A stretch of 64,000 nucleotides of DNA from Pseudomonadota bacterium (GCA_021324755.1 JAJPIL010000028.1:1-64000), one strand, 5' to 3'. Counted from the stretch's first letter, positions 52,908 through 62,377 are shown. The notes: a model not told the origin generated them from the letters alone. Program-made: numbers and translations.

Positions 52908-54671
52908 ATGCTCGCCAGCCGCCACCGCTCACTCGAGCGCTTGCGTAAAGAAAAAAGGCTCTTCCCCAAGGGCCCGGACGGACCGGTCCACGTCTGCTTG
53001 GTCTACCCCAACGTCTATCGGCTCGGGATGGCAAATCTCGGCTTCCAGGCGATCTACAAGATTTTTGATGACGACCCGCGTGTCAGTGTTGAGCGGGCGT
53101 TTTTGCCAGACGCTGACGAGCTTCCAGCAATCCGGGCCGGGAAAGAGATGCTCCGCTCCTTAGAGCGTGGCAGACCGTTGAGCGAATTCGAAATTCTGGC
53201 CTTCTCTATCGCCTTCGAGACCGACTACTTAAACGTGCTCTCGATACTTGACATGGCTGGAATTCCGATACGACGCAAGGAGCGGCTTGGGCGAGGCTAC
53301 CCACTGGTCATCGCTGGCGGGTCGGCAATTTTTTTGAACCCCGAGCCTATCGCCGAGTTTATCGACCTGTTTCTCATCGGCGAAGGCGAGGAGATGGTTC
53401 CTGAGTTTTTGGTTCGCTACCTCGAAACGCGAGCGAACGGAACCGTCTCGTTACCTGAGCTAGCCAAGGTCGAGGGGGCTTATTTGCCCGATTACTACCA
53501 TCCCCGCTACGACGAACAGGGGCGGCTTACGGAAGTCGTCTACACGGGGCCTGGCAATCCAAGAGTCAAACGACGCTTGATACGCGATCTGGATCGCTTC
53601 GCTACGACCTCCCTCATCCTCACCGAAGAGTCGGTCTTCGGCGATATGTATTTAGTCGAAGCGAGTAGGGGATGTCAGTGGGGATGTCGTTTTTGCGCGG
53701 CCGGTTTTATGTATCGACCGATCCGCTACCGAAGCCCCGAGAATCTTACGGCGCAGGCGATTGCCGGGCTCAATGAGCGCAGGGTGATTGGGCTCGTCGG
53801 AGCGGAGATGGCAAGCGTGCCTGGCGTTGCAGAGATCGCCGCAGCTGTTGCCGACCGCGGAGCTCGACTTTCTCCGTCGTCGCTCAAGGCCGACTGTATC
53901 TCGGTCGAACTTGCCGAAGCCTTGGCACGTGGGGGCACGCAAAGCGTGACGATCGCGCCCGAGGCGGGAAGCGAGCGCATGCGCAAGGTGATCAACAAAA
54001 ATCTTACCGAAGACGAGATTTTACGCGCTGCAGAGCTTCTCACCGCCAAAGGGGTCGAGTCGCTAAAACTCTACTTTATGGTAGGACTGCCCGAGGAACG
54101 CGACGAGGATGTGGTAGAGATAGCTCACCTTACAGCCAAAATTTTGCAGCGCGCGAACACCAATGGTCGAAAAGTGGGGCGGGTTACGATCTCCCTCAAC
54201 CCATTCGTGCCGAAGCCATGGACGCCGTTTCAATGGGACCCGATGGAAGAGCCTGGCAGCCTAAAGCGCAAGATCGCGCTGTTGAAGAGAGAGGTCAGCA
54301 ACCTAAAACATGTCGAACTCGACGTCGAGTCGCCGCGAGAAGCCTATTTTCAAACCCTTCTGTCGCGCGGTGATCGACGTGTGGGCAATATTCTGGAACG
54401 CTTGAACCGCGAACGTTGTACCGGGCCCGGCGAGATTTGGCAGATGCTGCGAGCGATTAAGTACGGCGATGGCAAGAACCCGGATGGAGAGCTGCCCGAT
54501 CCTGACTTCTACGTGTTGCGCGCTTATGGACACGACGAACTTCTTCCGTGGGATTTTATCGATCATCACGTGCACAAATGGTTTTTGCTCTCCGAAAGAA
54601 AGAAGGCCCGCTACGAGCACCAGACCAAACCCTGCAACGTACTGCGCTGCACCGTTTGCGGGGCCTGCTGA
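52908..54671 (+). CDS. B12-binding-domain radical SAM protein (TIGR03960-like)
   Basis: 587 residues. N-terminal part (about 25-150) looks like a cobalamin-binding Rossmann region (LVYPNVYRLGMANLGFQAIY). Radical SAM core with the cluster motif C256-x3-C260-x2-C263 (CQWGCRFC). The C-terminal tail has four further cysteines, Cys576, Cys581, Cys584 and Cys587, which could bind a second Fe-S cluster. Relatives of this kind are often fused to or followed by a DUF2344 (TIGR03936) protein; that partner is not seen here. Substrate unknown. ATG 52908. Confidence 0.85.
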   Translation: MLASRHRSLERLRKEKRLFPKGPDGPVHVCLVYPNVYRLGMANLGFQAIYKIFDDDPRVSVERAFLPDADELPAIRAGKEMLRSLERGRPLSEFEILAFSIAFETDYLNVLSILDMAGIPIRRKERLGRGYPLVIAGGSAIFLNPEPIAEFIDLFLIGEGEEMVPEFLVRYLETRANGTVSLPELAKVEGAYLPDYYHPRYDEQGRLTEVVYTGPGNPRVKRRLIRDLDRFATTSLILTEESVFGDMYLVEASRGCQWGCRFCAAGFMYRPIRYRSPENLTAQAIAGLNERRVIGLVGAEMASVPGVAEIAAAVADRGARLSPSSLKADCISVELAEALARGGTQSVTIAPEAGSERMRKVINKNLTEDEILRAAELLTAKGVESLKLYFMVGLPEERDEDVVEIAHLTAKILQRANTNGRKVGRVTISLNPFVPKPWTPFQWDPMEEPGSLKRKIALLKREVSNLKHVELDVESPREAYFQTLLSRGDRRVGNILERLNRERCTGPGEIWQMLRAIKYGDGKNPDGELPDPDFYVLRAYGHDELLPWDFIDHHVHKWFLLSERKKARYEHQTKPCNVLRCTVCGAC

Positions 54672-54869
54672 CTTTCACGGTACACACACCCGCTAAACAG
54701 CGTAAGGGATTTTTCTAGCGCGAGCGCTTCGCAAAGCTAAGGCGCAAGCCATGCCTTCAGCAATTAAGCCAATGCTCGGAACGCTCTTGACCGCGGGTCG
54801 ATGGGGCGAAAGCGCTTTGCCTGAGGGAACGGTGCCTGCTAATATTGGTTTATCAAGCAGCGGGTTCAA

Positions 54870-55616
54870 ATGCGCACGCTAATAATCGGCAGTATACTCC
54901 TGTTGCTGGTTTGTCTGCCGACATGGAGCTACGCGCAGTCGGAAACATCGCCGCCCACGGCGGTCATCGAGGAAAGTAACCCCAGTTCGGAGGGTGCCAC
55001 TTCCGCGCCGTCTGCTCAGCCGACCGCAACTGAAACCGCTCCCTCCACTAGTGCCGAGCAACCGACGCCAAAAAAGGAGCAGCGAAAAGCTCAAGCTCAG
55101 CGACGAAGTCGAGTTAGCCAGAAGAAAGTTTCCACCCGCAGGCGAACTAGCTCGCATGCCAAAGCCCGTCCGGTGCCGACCGAACCCGTCGACGTGCGCC
55201 TGCCTATTACGCGCGACTCGTGGGCGTATGCGGAAGCAAGTTCCCACAGTCGGCGAATCAAACGGATCCACGCGGGCCGATACGTGCACGTCACGGGCTT
55301 GACTCCCTACTTTTTGCGTGTCGAACTGCGCGACGGCGAGACGGCCTACGTCGACCCGGATGTCGTAAAGATGGTTGTACCAGCCGATAAGATCCTCACG
55401 CTCATCTCGGACTCTCCAGTCAGGGAGCGCCCAAATCAATGGGCTAAGGAGCTAGCAGAGGTGCACAAGGGACATCACGTGCAGGTGGTCGGTGTGGCCC
55501 CGAACTACGTCCGAATCAGGATGCGCAGCGGGCTTGAAGGCTACATTCCCTACAGCGCCCTCGAGGGCGGAGCTTCCAGCTTGCCGCCAAACGAAATTAC
55601 CAGCGGAAGTTACTGA
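54870..55616 (+). CDS. Secreted SH3-domain protein with Ser/Thr/Pro-rich linker
   Basis: 248 residues. Signal peptide (MRTLIIGSILLLLVCLPTWSYAQ, cleaved near 23). A low-complexity Ser/Thr/Pro/Lys linker covers about 25-108. Two SH3b-like domains follow, roughly 110-170 and 172-240 (each with VHVTGLTPYFLRVEL or VQVVGVAPNYVRIRM style strands). Such proteins often bind peptidoglycan or periplasmic ligands. ATG 54870. No direct partner among neighbours. Confidence 0.75.
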   Translation: MRTLIIGSILLLLVCLPTWSYAQSETSPPTAVIEESNPSSEGATSAPSAQPTATETAPSTSAEQPTPKKEQRKAQAQRRSRVSQKKVSTRRRTSSHAKARPVPTEPVDVRLPITRDSWAYAEASSHSRRIKRIHAGRYVHVTGLTPYFLRVELRDGETAYVDPDVVKMVVPADKILTLISDSPVRERPNQWAKELAEVHKGHHVQVVGVAPNYVRIRMRSGLEGYIPYSALEGGASSLPPNEITSGSY

Positions 55617-55876
55617 TCGATGGCTGCTGGCGCAAACTCGTAGTAGGCGCTGCTCCGTAAGCCGCGCGGATACCAGTACCAAAAAACAAGATTTGCGCAA
55701 CCGTCAACGGTCATTTGCTAACATTCACTGGCAGGCTTCTCTACGATAACCGCACTGTTGCTCATACGGCTGCTCGCACAGCGCCGAGACCTGTCCGCCC
55801 GCAACAATCGACGTGCTCTCGAAAACCAGAAAAGGGCGGCCTGAAAAATAGACGGCCCACAGCTGCGCCTACAGGC

Positions 55877-56509
55877 TCAACCCCGGCCCACCGAGGCAGC
55901 TGCAGCAAGAATTGCGCGAACCTTCTCCGGTATGTTCGCCGAGCTAATCACGTCGGTAATAATCGCCACCGAATCGGCGCCGGCTCGCAGCACTGATGGG
56001 ACGTCGGCCTCGCGGATTCCGCCGATGGCCACAATCGGGAGGCTTACCCTTGCGCGCACCTCGCGCAGACGCTCCAATCCCTGGCCCTGGACCGTGCCTT
56101 TGATTCCCCCGGGGAACATCGGGCCAAAGCCGATATAATCAGCGCCCTCCCGCTCAGCCGCCAAGGCTTGCTCCACGCTATGAGTGGAAACGCCGATGAT
56201 CGCTTTTACCCCGAGAAGTCGACGCGCTGCTCGAAGCGGAATGTCGTCTTGACCAACATGCACACCGTCTGCGCCCGCCAAGAGCGCGATATCCGGGCGG
56301 TCATTCACTATAAGCTTGGCTCCCGCACGATGGCAGAGTTGCGCAATTTCGGTCGCTGCCTTGAAAAAATCTCGGCTCGGAACGTTTTTAAGCCTAAGTT
56401 GCAAAATTCTGGCTCCGCCTTCTAAGAGCAGCTCTGCCAGTTCAACCGGTGTTTGTGCTGCAGCCGAATCGACAATAGCGTAGAAGGGTGGGAAATCAGC
56501 GCGATTCAT
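55877..56509 (-). CDS. thiE: Thiamine-phosphate synthase
   Basis: 210 residues of the (beta/alpha)8 ThiE fold. NDRPDIALLAGADGVHVGQDD binds pyrophosphate and metal; IGVSTHS and the GPMFPGGIKGTVQGQGLE stretch are family-specific. It joins HMP-PP and thiazole phosphate to thiamine phosphate. ATG 56509 is only 6 nt after the response-regulator stop, so thiE seems to be in that operon; no other thi genes are in the window. Confidence 0.93.
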   Translation of the reverse strand: MNRADFPPFYAIVDSAAAQTPVELAELLLEGGARILQLRLKNVPSRDFFKAATEIAQLCHRAGAKLIVNDRPDIALLAGADGVHVGQDDIPLRAARRLLGVKAIIGVSTHSVEQALAAEREGADYIGFGPMFPGGIKGTVQGQGLERLREVRARVSLPIVAIGGIREADVPSVLRAGADSVAIITDVISSANIPEKVRAILAAAASVGRG

Positions 56510-56515
56510 CTAAAG

Positions 56516-58012
56516 TTAAAATTCCTTGCTGAGCGGAATCTTGTGTTCGATGATCTTTTTGCGCAACGTGTTGCGGTTTAAGCCCAGGATACGGGCAGCC
56601 TTTACCTGATTACCGCCGACGCGCTCGAGCGCGATCCCAATTACCGCGCGTTCAAAGTCCGCCAAAAAACGGGGATAAAGATTGTGTACCTCGTCATCGC
56701 TTAGCTCGTCGATCTGCTCTCGAATATGAGCAGCGATAATCTCAGCCAAAGACTCCTTGCCGTGTGCGAGGGCGCTTTCCGCTCGGGCCTGAGCGATCGG
56801 CTCTCGCGCCAGTACTATGTCTTCGGGCCGAATTGTGTCGCCCGGTGCAAGTAACGCCGCCCGAAGCACACAATTCTGAAGCTCGCGCACATTTCCCGGC
56901 CATCGGTACGAAGCAAGCAGCTCTCGGGCTTGCGGGCTTACACGCATCGGTTTTACACCCATCTCGCGCGCCGCCTGAGCCAGGAAATAGTCGGTCAGTT
57001 CGGCAATATCTTCTTTGCGCTCGCGCAGAGGAGGTAGGAAAATCGGAATAACCCGTAGCCGGTAGTAAAGGTCTTCGCGAAAGCGATGGGCCGCTACCGC
57101 CCGTTCGAGCGGCTGATTCGTCGCCGCAATCACGCGCGCCCGAAGACGAATCGGCTCGCTGCCGCCAACGCGAAAGAACTCGCGCTCCTGCAAGACCCGC
57201 AAGAGCTTAGGCTGAAGTTCGAGCGGCAAATCGCCGACTTCGTCAAGAAATATTGTGCCCGCACCCGCTAATTCAAATTTGCCCAAACGACGCTCTGAGG
57301 CGCCGGTGAAGGCACCACGTTCGTGCCCGAATAACTCGCTCTCCAGTAACCCCTGCGGGATCGCCGAGCAATTGACCGCGACAAACGGCTCGTTGCGCCG
57401 CTCCGAGCGAAAATGGATAGCACGCGCCACAAGCTCCTTGCCGGTGCCCGTTTCGCCCTCGATCAGGATGTTGGCGTCGTTGTTGACAAGGCGCCCAATC
57501 AACTTGTAAACCTCGAGCATCGCGGGGCTTCGACCCACGAGCTCGCCCTGAGCAAACTCGGTTCGCTGACCGCTTTCTCCGCCGCTTGCCTGGCGATTGC
57601 GTGCTCCGGCCGCCCGTCTGACTACCTCGACCACCGAGTCGAGATTCTTGAACGGCTTGGTAAGGTAGTCGTAGGCGCCGCGCTTCATCGCCTCTACAGC
57701 GTTACCCATCGTGCTTGCGGCGGTGACTATCACGATAGGAGTGCGAATTCTTTCGCTAAGCGCGCTCGACAAAACCTCGAGCCCGCCGTCTCCCGGCATA
57801 ATAATATCGACCAAGGCTACGTCGAACCGGCCGGTGCGAAGCGCCGCAAGCGCGCTTTGGCTATCGGCGGCCTCCTCGACCTCATAGCCTGCAAATTCCA
57901 GTCGATGGCGCAAAATTAAGCGAATTCCCGGATCATCATCAGCCACCAGGACCGCTTGTCGCCGTCGATAACTTGTGCTTTCGCTCTCCGGTTCAGAGCT
58001 AACGCCAATCAT
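56516..58012 (-). CDS. NtrC-family sigma-54-dependent response regulator
   Basis: 498 residues. A receiver domain has phospho-acceptor Asp69. The central AAA+ domain carries GETGTGKELVARAIH and the sigma-54 contact motif GAFTGA. The C-terminal Fis-type helix-turn-helix ends VKAARILGLNRNTLRKKI. ATG 58012 overlaps the stop of the kinase gene (TAATG). Matching kinase upstream, thiE downstream. NtrC-like and atypical sensors both fit; the signal is unknown. Confidence 0.92.
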   Translation of the reverse strand: MIGVSSEPESESTSYRRRQAVLVADDDPGIRLILRHRLEFAGYEVEEAADSQSALAALRTGRFDVALVDIIMPGDGGLEVLSSALSERIRTPIVIVTAASTMGNAVEAMKRGAYDYLTKPFKNLDSVVEVVRRAAGARNRQASGGESGQRTEFAQGELVGRSPAMLEVYKLIGRLVNNDANILIEGETGTGKELVARAIHFRSERRNEPFVAVNCSAIPQGLLESELFGHERGAFTGASERRLGKFELAGAGTIFLDEVGDLPLELQPKLLRVLQEREFFRVGGSEPIRLRARVIAATNQPLERAVAAHRFREDLYYRLRVIPIFLPPLRERKEDIAELTDYFLAQAAREMGVKPMRVSPQARELLASYRWPGNVRELQNCVLRAALLAPGDTIRPEDIVLAREPIAQARAESALAHGKESLAEIIAAHIREQIDELSDDEVHNLYPRFLADFERAVIGIALERVGGNQVKAARILGLNRNTLRKKIIEHKIPLSKEF

Positions 58013-59289
58013 TATTTACCACCACTGACCTCATTAGCTTTTGTCGCAGCAATAGATGGTTGGTCACGCTCGAGTGCGTCGGCATAGTTGCCATGAGCCG
58101 ACCACTCACGCGACTGTCCGGCTTTTGCTTCCGTGTCCCGATTAACTGAGTCGTCGACCGTAGGCTGCGCAATCGGCAACAGCACCTTGATTGTTAGCCC
58201 ATTGAGCGCAGGTTTAAACTCGACAACTTGCTCGTCCTCACCTACGTAGGCAGCCGCAAGATGCCCTTCATTGCCGCCTATTTCGGCCCAAATTCTTCCA
58301 CCATGAAGACTGACAATATGTTTACTTAAAACAAGTCCCAGGCCCGTGCCATTGGGTTTTGTAGTGAAAAAAGGCGTAAACAACTCAGCCATCTGCTCGC
58401 GGCTGAGCCCTTTGCCGCTATCGCTTATCTCAACCCTCATAAAGCGCCTTCGCTTGCCCTGGGTAGTCAGATGAAACTCGGTTTCCATCCTCGTAGTTAA
58501 GCGAATTCGTCCACTATCTCCGATCGCTTCACGCGCATTTTTAATAAGGTTAAGAAAAACCCGCTCGAGCGCTGCCTCGTCGCCTTCCACTTCGGGCAAG
58601 CTCGGGTCGAAAGACTGCTCCACAATAATCCCCGGGGGAGCAGTCGGCCACAGACCGGCCATCGCCAGCGCATGATGCAGGACTCGGTGAATGTTGAGCG
58701 GCGCGCGTCGCAAGACCTGACGTCCGCTCAGTGCCATAACCTCTTCTACCAGCCCGGCTAAACGGTTCACCCCCGTAAGGATAACCTCGCAATACTGGCG
58801 CGCACGCTGGTCATCAGAAAACAGATCGGCGAGCAGCTCCGCCGCGCCTTTAATCGCCGTAAGTGGATTTTTTATCTCGTGCGCCAGGCCAGCAGCCGAC
58901 AGACCCAGGCCGTTTTTCACACTGTCTGCCAAGGCGCGCTCGATCCCCCTTTGAAAAGCCCTATCTCTCAATAAAACCACGGCACCTTGAATCCGGCCTT
59001 TGCGGTCGATAAGAGGGGAGACTCTCACCGCAACCTCGACAGAATTGTGGTTCGGTAACCGCAAAACAGCTTCGGCATCGCTCAGGGTTTGCCCGCCGGC
59101 GATAGAGCTTTCAACCATGCGGCGAAGCCACGAATTATTCTTGAGAAAAGTGGCCAAAACCTTACGGGTGGGCTTTGAGATTCCCAGCATAGTTTGGGCC
59201 GCAGGATTAGCTGCCCGCAATTCAAGACTGGGAGATACCAATAACAAGGCTTCGGCAAGGCTTTCGAAAACGTCGCGCCAGACGGTCAC
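58012..59289 (-). CDS. PAS-domain sensor histidine kinase (NtrB-like)
   Basis: 425 residues. An N-terminal PAS domain (about 5-120) has no transmembrane helix, so it senses cytoplasmically. Phospho-acceptor His is in GLAHEIKNPLTAIKG (about 137-151). ATP-binding G2 boxes include LINKNAREAIG-like, GKGLS and TGLGLVLSKHI segments. GTG 59289. Cognate partner of the sigma-54 response regulator downstream, co-translated. Confidence 0.9.
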   Translation of the reverse strand: MTVWRDVFESLAEALLLVSPSLELRAANPAAQTMLGISKPTRKVLATFLKNNSWLRRMVESSIAGGQTLSDAEAVLRLPNHNSVEVAVRVSPLIDRKGRIQGAVVLLRDRAFQRGIERALADSVKNGLGLSAAGLAHEIKNPLTAIKGAAELLADLFSDDQRARQYCEVILTGVNRLAGLVEEVMALSGRQVLRRAPLNIHRVLHHALAMAGLWPTAPPGIIVEQSFDPSLPEVEGDEAALERVFLNLIKNAREAIGDSGRIRLTTRMETEFHLTTQGKRRRFMRVEISDSGKGLSREQMAELFTPFFTTKPNGTGLGLVLSKHIVSLHGGRIWAEIGGNEGHLAAAYVGEDEQVVEFKPALNGLTIKVLLPIAQPTVDDSVNRDTEAKAGQSREWSAHGNYADALERDQPSIAATKANEVSGGK

Positions 59290-59485
59290 GGAGTTACGGC
59301 CTCACTCGCTGCGCTCATAAACATTGTCGGGTGTTCAGCAATGCACATCATACCATACTTCGGACCTAATAAGAGCGACGGAAGCCATTCTTTAGTTAGA
59401 GTTGTTTGAAATTAGATTTTCTAAATGCACAACACCTTGCATCTCGTCGCCTGACTCATTAATCTGCGAGCAAGCTTGGACGGCT

Positions 59486-60607
59486 ATGATGAAAGGCGGC
59501 GGGTTTCGATTCGTAGCTCTTCTTGCTGCAGTCTGCACTGCGGGTGCGTTACTGCAGGCGATGATGCGAGGGCACGCACGAGCCCAGGCGATCGGTGCCT
59601 CTACGGGTCAGACCTCAGTTGGAGTGGCGCCTGAAGAGCAATTGAGCCTTCAAAACCCGAAGCGTAATTTAACGGCAACTAGTTCTCCTAGCAGTGCCAC
59701 TGTTCCAGCTACTTCGACCGCAAGCTCTGGGTTTCATAGCGCCGGCTCCTGGACGATACCGCTATCTTATCCGTCAGCGGCCAGTTCAAGACCGGTTGTC
59801 ATTCCCGGCGGCGATGCGCCTTTTGCACTGAGCCCACCACGTAAGGTTGCCCCGTTTCCAATCGTGCTTAACCGAGCAGTAGAACGCTACGTAAACGAAT
59901 ATTTGCGCAACCCAGCTGGTCTTCGCGCCCGATTACTGGCCGTCCATCCTTTTTTACACGAAATGGCAAGTATTCTCGCCAGCTACGGCGTACCGAAGGA
60001 CTTCATCTGTCTTGCCTTTGCTGAGAGCGCTTTTTCGAGCGACAACGGGGGACCTTGGCAACTCACTAAAGCAACGGCACGTAGCTTCGGACTCAGAGTA
60101 AACAGGTGGATAGATGAGCGGCTCGATCCGGTTAAGTCGACCCGTGCGGCGGCCGAGTACTTGACGTTTTTGCATGACTTCGTCGGTAACTGGCTGCTGA
60201 CCATAGTTGCGTGGAACACGGGGGAAAACTCAAATTTGCCTTTCGAAGAGCTAAAAAATGCCGATTATGCCGAGCTATACGAGCACTTGCCCCGGCGCAC
60301 GCGTTTGCTGCTCGAGCGTTTCATGGCGCTGGACTTCATCACTAGCCATCCTTCAATGCTTGGACTGGATATAAGTGTCTTTACCGATGACGAGGCAGCG
60401 CGTCCTCCGCATGCTTTAATCACAGTTCCTCCAGCAACGTCGCTTCGTGAGGCCGCGAAAATGGCTCATACGACCGTCAGTATGCTTCGAATGCTAAACC
60501 CAGCGTTACTTCAGGACAGAGTCCCGCCTGACACAAGCTATACGCTGCGGGTCCCGGCAAAAGTTGCCGATTCGTTCTCTTCCTCAAGCAATTCCAAGCC
60601 TTTTTAG
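59486..60607 (+). CDS. Lytic transglycosylase (MltD/SLT-like) with LysM-like C-terminus
   Basis: 373 residues. An N-terminal hydrophobic segment (about 8-24) is a signal peptide, and a Ser/Thr/Pro-rich linker spans about 30-125. The SLT domain has the catalytic Glu180 (FAESAF) and WNTGEN where the usual form reads YNAGE. The segment between Glu and WQL is about six residues shorter than in MltD. A LysM-like segment (TSLREAAKMAHTTVSMLRMLNP) closes the protein. ATG 59486; 84 nt of upstream in-frame codons are not conserved. Confidence 0.8.
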   Translation: MMKGGGFRFVALLAAVCTAGALLQAMMRGHARAQAIGASTGQTSVGVAPEEQLSLQNPKRNLTATSSPSSATVPATSTASSGFHSAGSWTIPLSYPSAASSRPVVIPGGDAPFALSPPRKVAPFPIVLNRAVERYVNEYLRNPAGLRARLLAVHPFLHEMASILASYGVPKDFICLAFAESAFSSDNGGPWQLTKATARSFGLRVNRWIDERLDPVKSTRAAAEYLTFLHDFVGNWLLTIVAWNTGENSNLPFEELKNADYAELYEHLPRRTRLLLERFMALDFITSHPSMLGLDISVFTDDEAARPPHALITVPPATSLREAAKMAHTTVSMLRMLNPALLQDRVPPDTSYTLRVPAKVADSFSSSSNSKPF

Positions 60608-60911
60608 CCTCGCAATTTTTGGTTCGTTGCGCATCAAGACGTAGATCTTTTAAGTCGGCTCGGTAACCGTACTTGGCGGCTTCAGGACTGGCCTTTTGAG
60701 CCCAACGTGCTGCGTGGCACGCGCTTCGTTTCTCTCCCGAGCCAGTCCAGGCACGATTAGTGTGAGCTTATAAGAGCGCAAGCAACTGAGTATAGTAGTG
60801 GTGAAGAGCTAATTACGGCTAGCTGGAAACTGAAGCCCATCTTGACGAGTTTTAGGGCCCCAGACTTAGCGGTCTAAACACTTTGGGTGCGAAGTAAGAG
60901 AAGCTTTGCGC
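60608..60911. other. Intergenic region upstream of moeA
   Basis: 304 nt without a gene. It holds a promoter-like pair, TTATAA (60768-60773) and TATAGT (60791-60796), 17 nt apart, listed separately. Confidence 0.4.
60768..60796 (+). promoter_or_regulatory. Candidate promoter of moeA
   Basis: TATAGT (60791-60796) is a good -10 and TTATAA (60768-60773) a moderate -35 with a 17-nt spacer. It continues TAGTAGTGGTGAAG, similar in its first eight bases to the elements at 35869 and 52851. Confidence 0.35.
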
Positions 60912-62156
60912 ATGATAAGTGCCGATGACGCTTTGAAGCTTGTCTTAAGCAGCGTTACTGCGGTTGGCGTCGAGCGTCTGACGATCCGACAGGCGGTCGG
61001 CCGAGTGCTTGCGGAGCCTATTTGTTCGCTTCGCGACATTCCAGCCTTTGATAACTCGGCGATGGACGGATTCGCCGTACGGGCTGAGGACACTTTTGGT
61101 GCGACGCAATCGAATCCGGTGAGGCTTAAGATTATCGAAACGATCGGGGCCGGACACGTGCCACAACAAAGGGTCTCCAGGGGACTTGCAGCAAAAATCA
61201 TGACGGGTGCCCCGTTGCCCGAGGGCGCCGACGCAGTAATTCCAGTAGAACAAACTAAGAGTACGGACGATACGGTCGAGGTATTCGCTCCCGTAACCGC
61301 AGGCTACTGCGTTAGGCGGCGTGGTGAGGACTTGCGTGCTGGAGAACAGGTACTGACCTTTGGTCGGCGCCTACGGGCAGCCGACATCGGGCTTCTGGCA
61401 TCCCTTGGTCGGGCTGTAATCGACGTTTACCGCCGTCCACGGGTAGCGATTGTTTGCACTGGAGACGAGCTGGTCGACGTCGACCAGCAGCCGGTTGGTG
61501 CTCAAATTGTCAATTCCAACGCTTACAGTCTCGCCGCGGCGATCGAAGAAAGCGGAGCCGAAGCCTTCGTGCTTCCTGTAGCGCGTGACGACAAAGCTGA
61601 AATGCGCGCTAGGTTCAAGGAAGCGCTCCAAAACGACGCGCTAGTGACCACTGGAGGCGTGTCGGTGGGCCAATTTGACCATGTAAAAGAGGTGCTATCT
61701 GAGCTCGGGATGCAAGAACTGTTTCATGGCGTGGCCCAGCGGCCTGGCAAACCGCTTATGTTCGGGTTGGTAGAGGGACGCCCCGTCTTCGGGTTGCCAG
61801 GTAATCCTGTGTCGACGCTGGTCTGTTTCGAATTGTACGTCCGTCCGGCGCTAAAAAAGATGGCAGGACTGGTAAACAGCGCCATACCACGCGCTAAGGC
61901 CGTGTGCGCAGTCGATATAAAGACCGCTCGCGGTTTAACTGAATTTATTCGGGTAAAACTCGAACGCCGCGCTGAGACACTGTACGCTTCCCCGAGCGGC
62001 GAACAGGGTTCTGCGATCCTAAGTACCATGTCGCGCGCCGATGCGCTGCTCGTTGGCCCAGCGGATAAGACACTTCTTCCCGCTGGCTCTTACGCAGACG
62101 TCTTATTACTGGCCTCGGATGCGATCGTCGACTGGGCTAGCTCTTTCGAGACATGA
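60912..62156 (+). CDS. moeA: Molybdopterin molybdotransferase
   Basis: 414 residues. MoeA inserts molybdate into adenylylated molybdopterin. Family stretches are PAFDNSAMDGFAVRAED, IMTGAPLPEGADAVIPVE, TGDELVD, TTGGVSVGQFDHVKEVL and VFGLPGNPVSTLVCFE. ATG 60912 is preferred to TTG 60906. It could supply the cofactor to the molybdenum hydroxylase at 30017-33734. Confidence 0.96.
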   Translation: MISADDALKLVLSSVTAVGVERLTIRQAVGRVLAEPICSLRDIPAFDNSAMDGFAVRAEDTFGATQSNPVRLKIIETIGAGHVPQQRVSRGLAAKIMTGAPLPEGADAVIPVEQTKSTDDTVEVFAPVTAGYCVRRRGEDLRAGEQVLTFGRRLRAADIGLLASLGRAVIDVYRRPRVAIVCTGDELVDVDQQPVGAQIVNSNAYSLAAAIEESGAEAFVLPVARDDKAEMRARFKEALQNDALVTTGGVSVGQFDHVKEVLSELGMQELFHGVAQRPGKPLMFGLVEGRPVFGLPGNPVSTLVCFELYVRPALKKMAGLVNSAIPRAKAVCAVDIKTARGLTEFIRVKLERRAETLYASPSGEQGSAILSTMSRADALLVGPADKTLLPAGSYADVLLLASDAIVDWASSFET

Positions 62157-62377
62157 CGACGGCGCCACAGGCCCTGTATCGCCAACGTAATCAAGCATCC
62201 AAACAGCATCGCGCCCAGGACCAAGGCCCACAGCCGCACCACCAGTTTTGCCGCCAGGGGAAACACGGAGATCGCCGCAGCCTGGTCAATGTTGGCGTAA
62301 AAAAAATAGCAAAGCCACAAAATAACTAGTGCCGCGCCGACTAGCCGCGGATTTTTGATAAACTTCGGAACTTGCAA
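62090..62377 (-). CDS. LapA-like small membrane protein
   Basis: 95 residues. Two hydrophobic segments (VGAALVILWLCYFFYANI and LWALVLGAMLFGCLITLAIQGL) with a short loop resemble LapA-domain proteins that take part in LPS assembly regulation. TTG 62377 is preferred because AAGGAGG sits 10 nt upstream; an upstream TTG at 62440 would leave the Shine-Dalgarno inside the gene. The 3' end overlaps moeA by 67 nt on the opposite strand. A regulatory role in LPS amount would suit the window, but the similarity is weak. Confidence 0.55.
   Translation of the reverse strand: MQVPKFIKNPRLVGAALVILWLCYFFYANIDQAAAISVFPLAAKLVVRLWALVLGAMLFGCLITLAIQGLWRRRHVSKELAQSTIASEASNKTSA

Noticed and set aside
54863-54871. 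GGTTCAAAT, resembling a tRNA T-loop
   Set aside because: No acceptor, D or anticodon stems can be drawn around it; it abuts the SH3-protein start.
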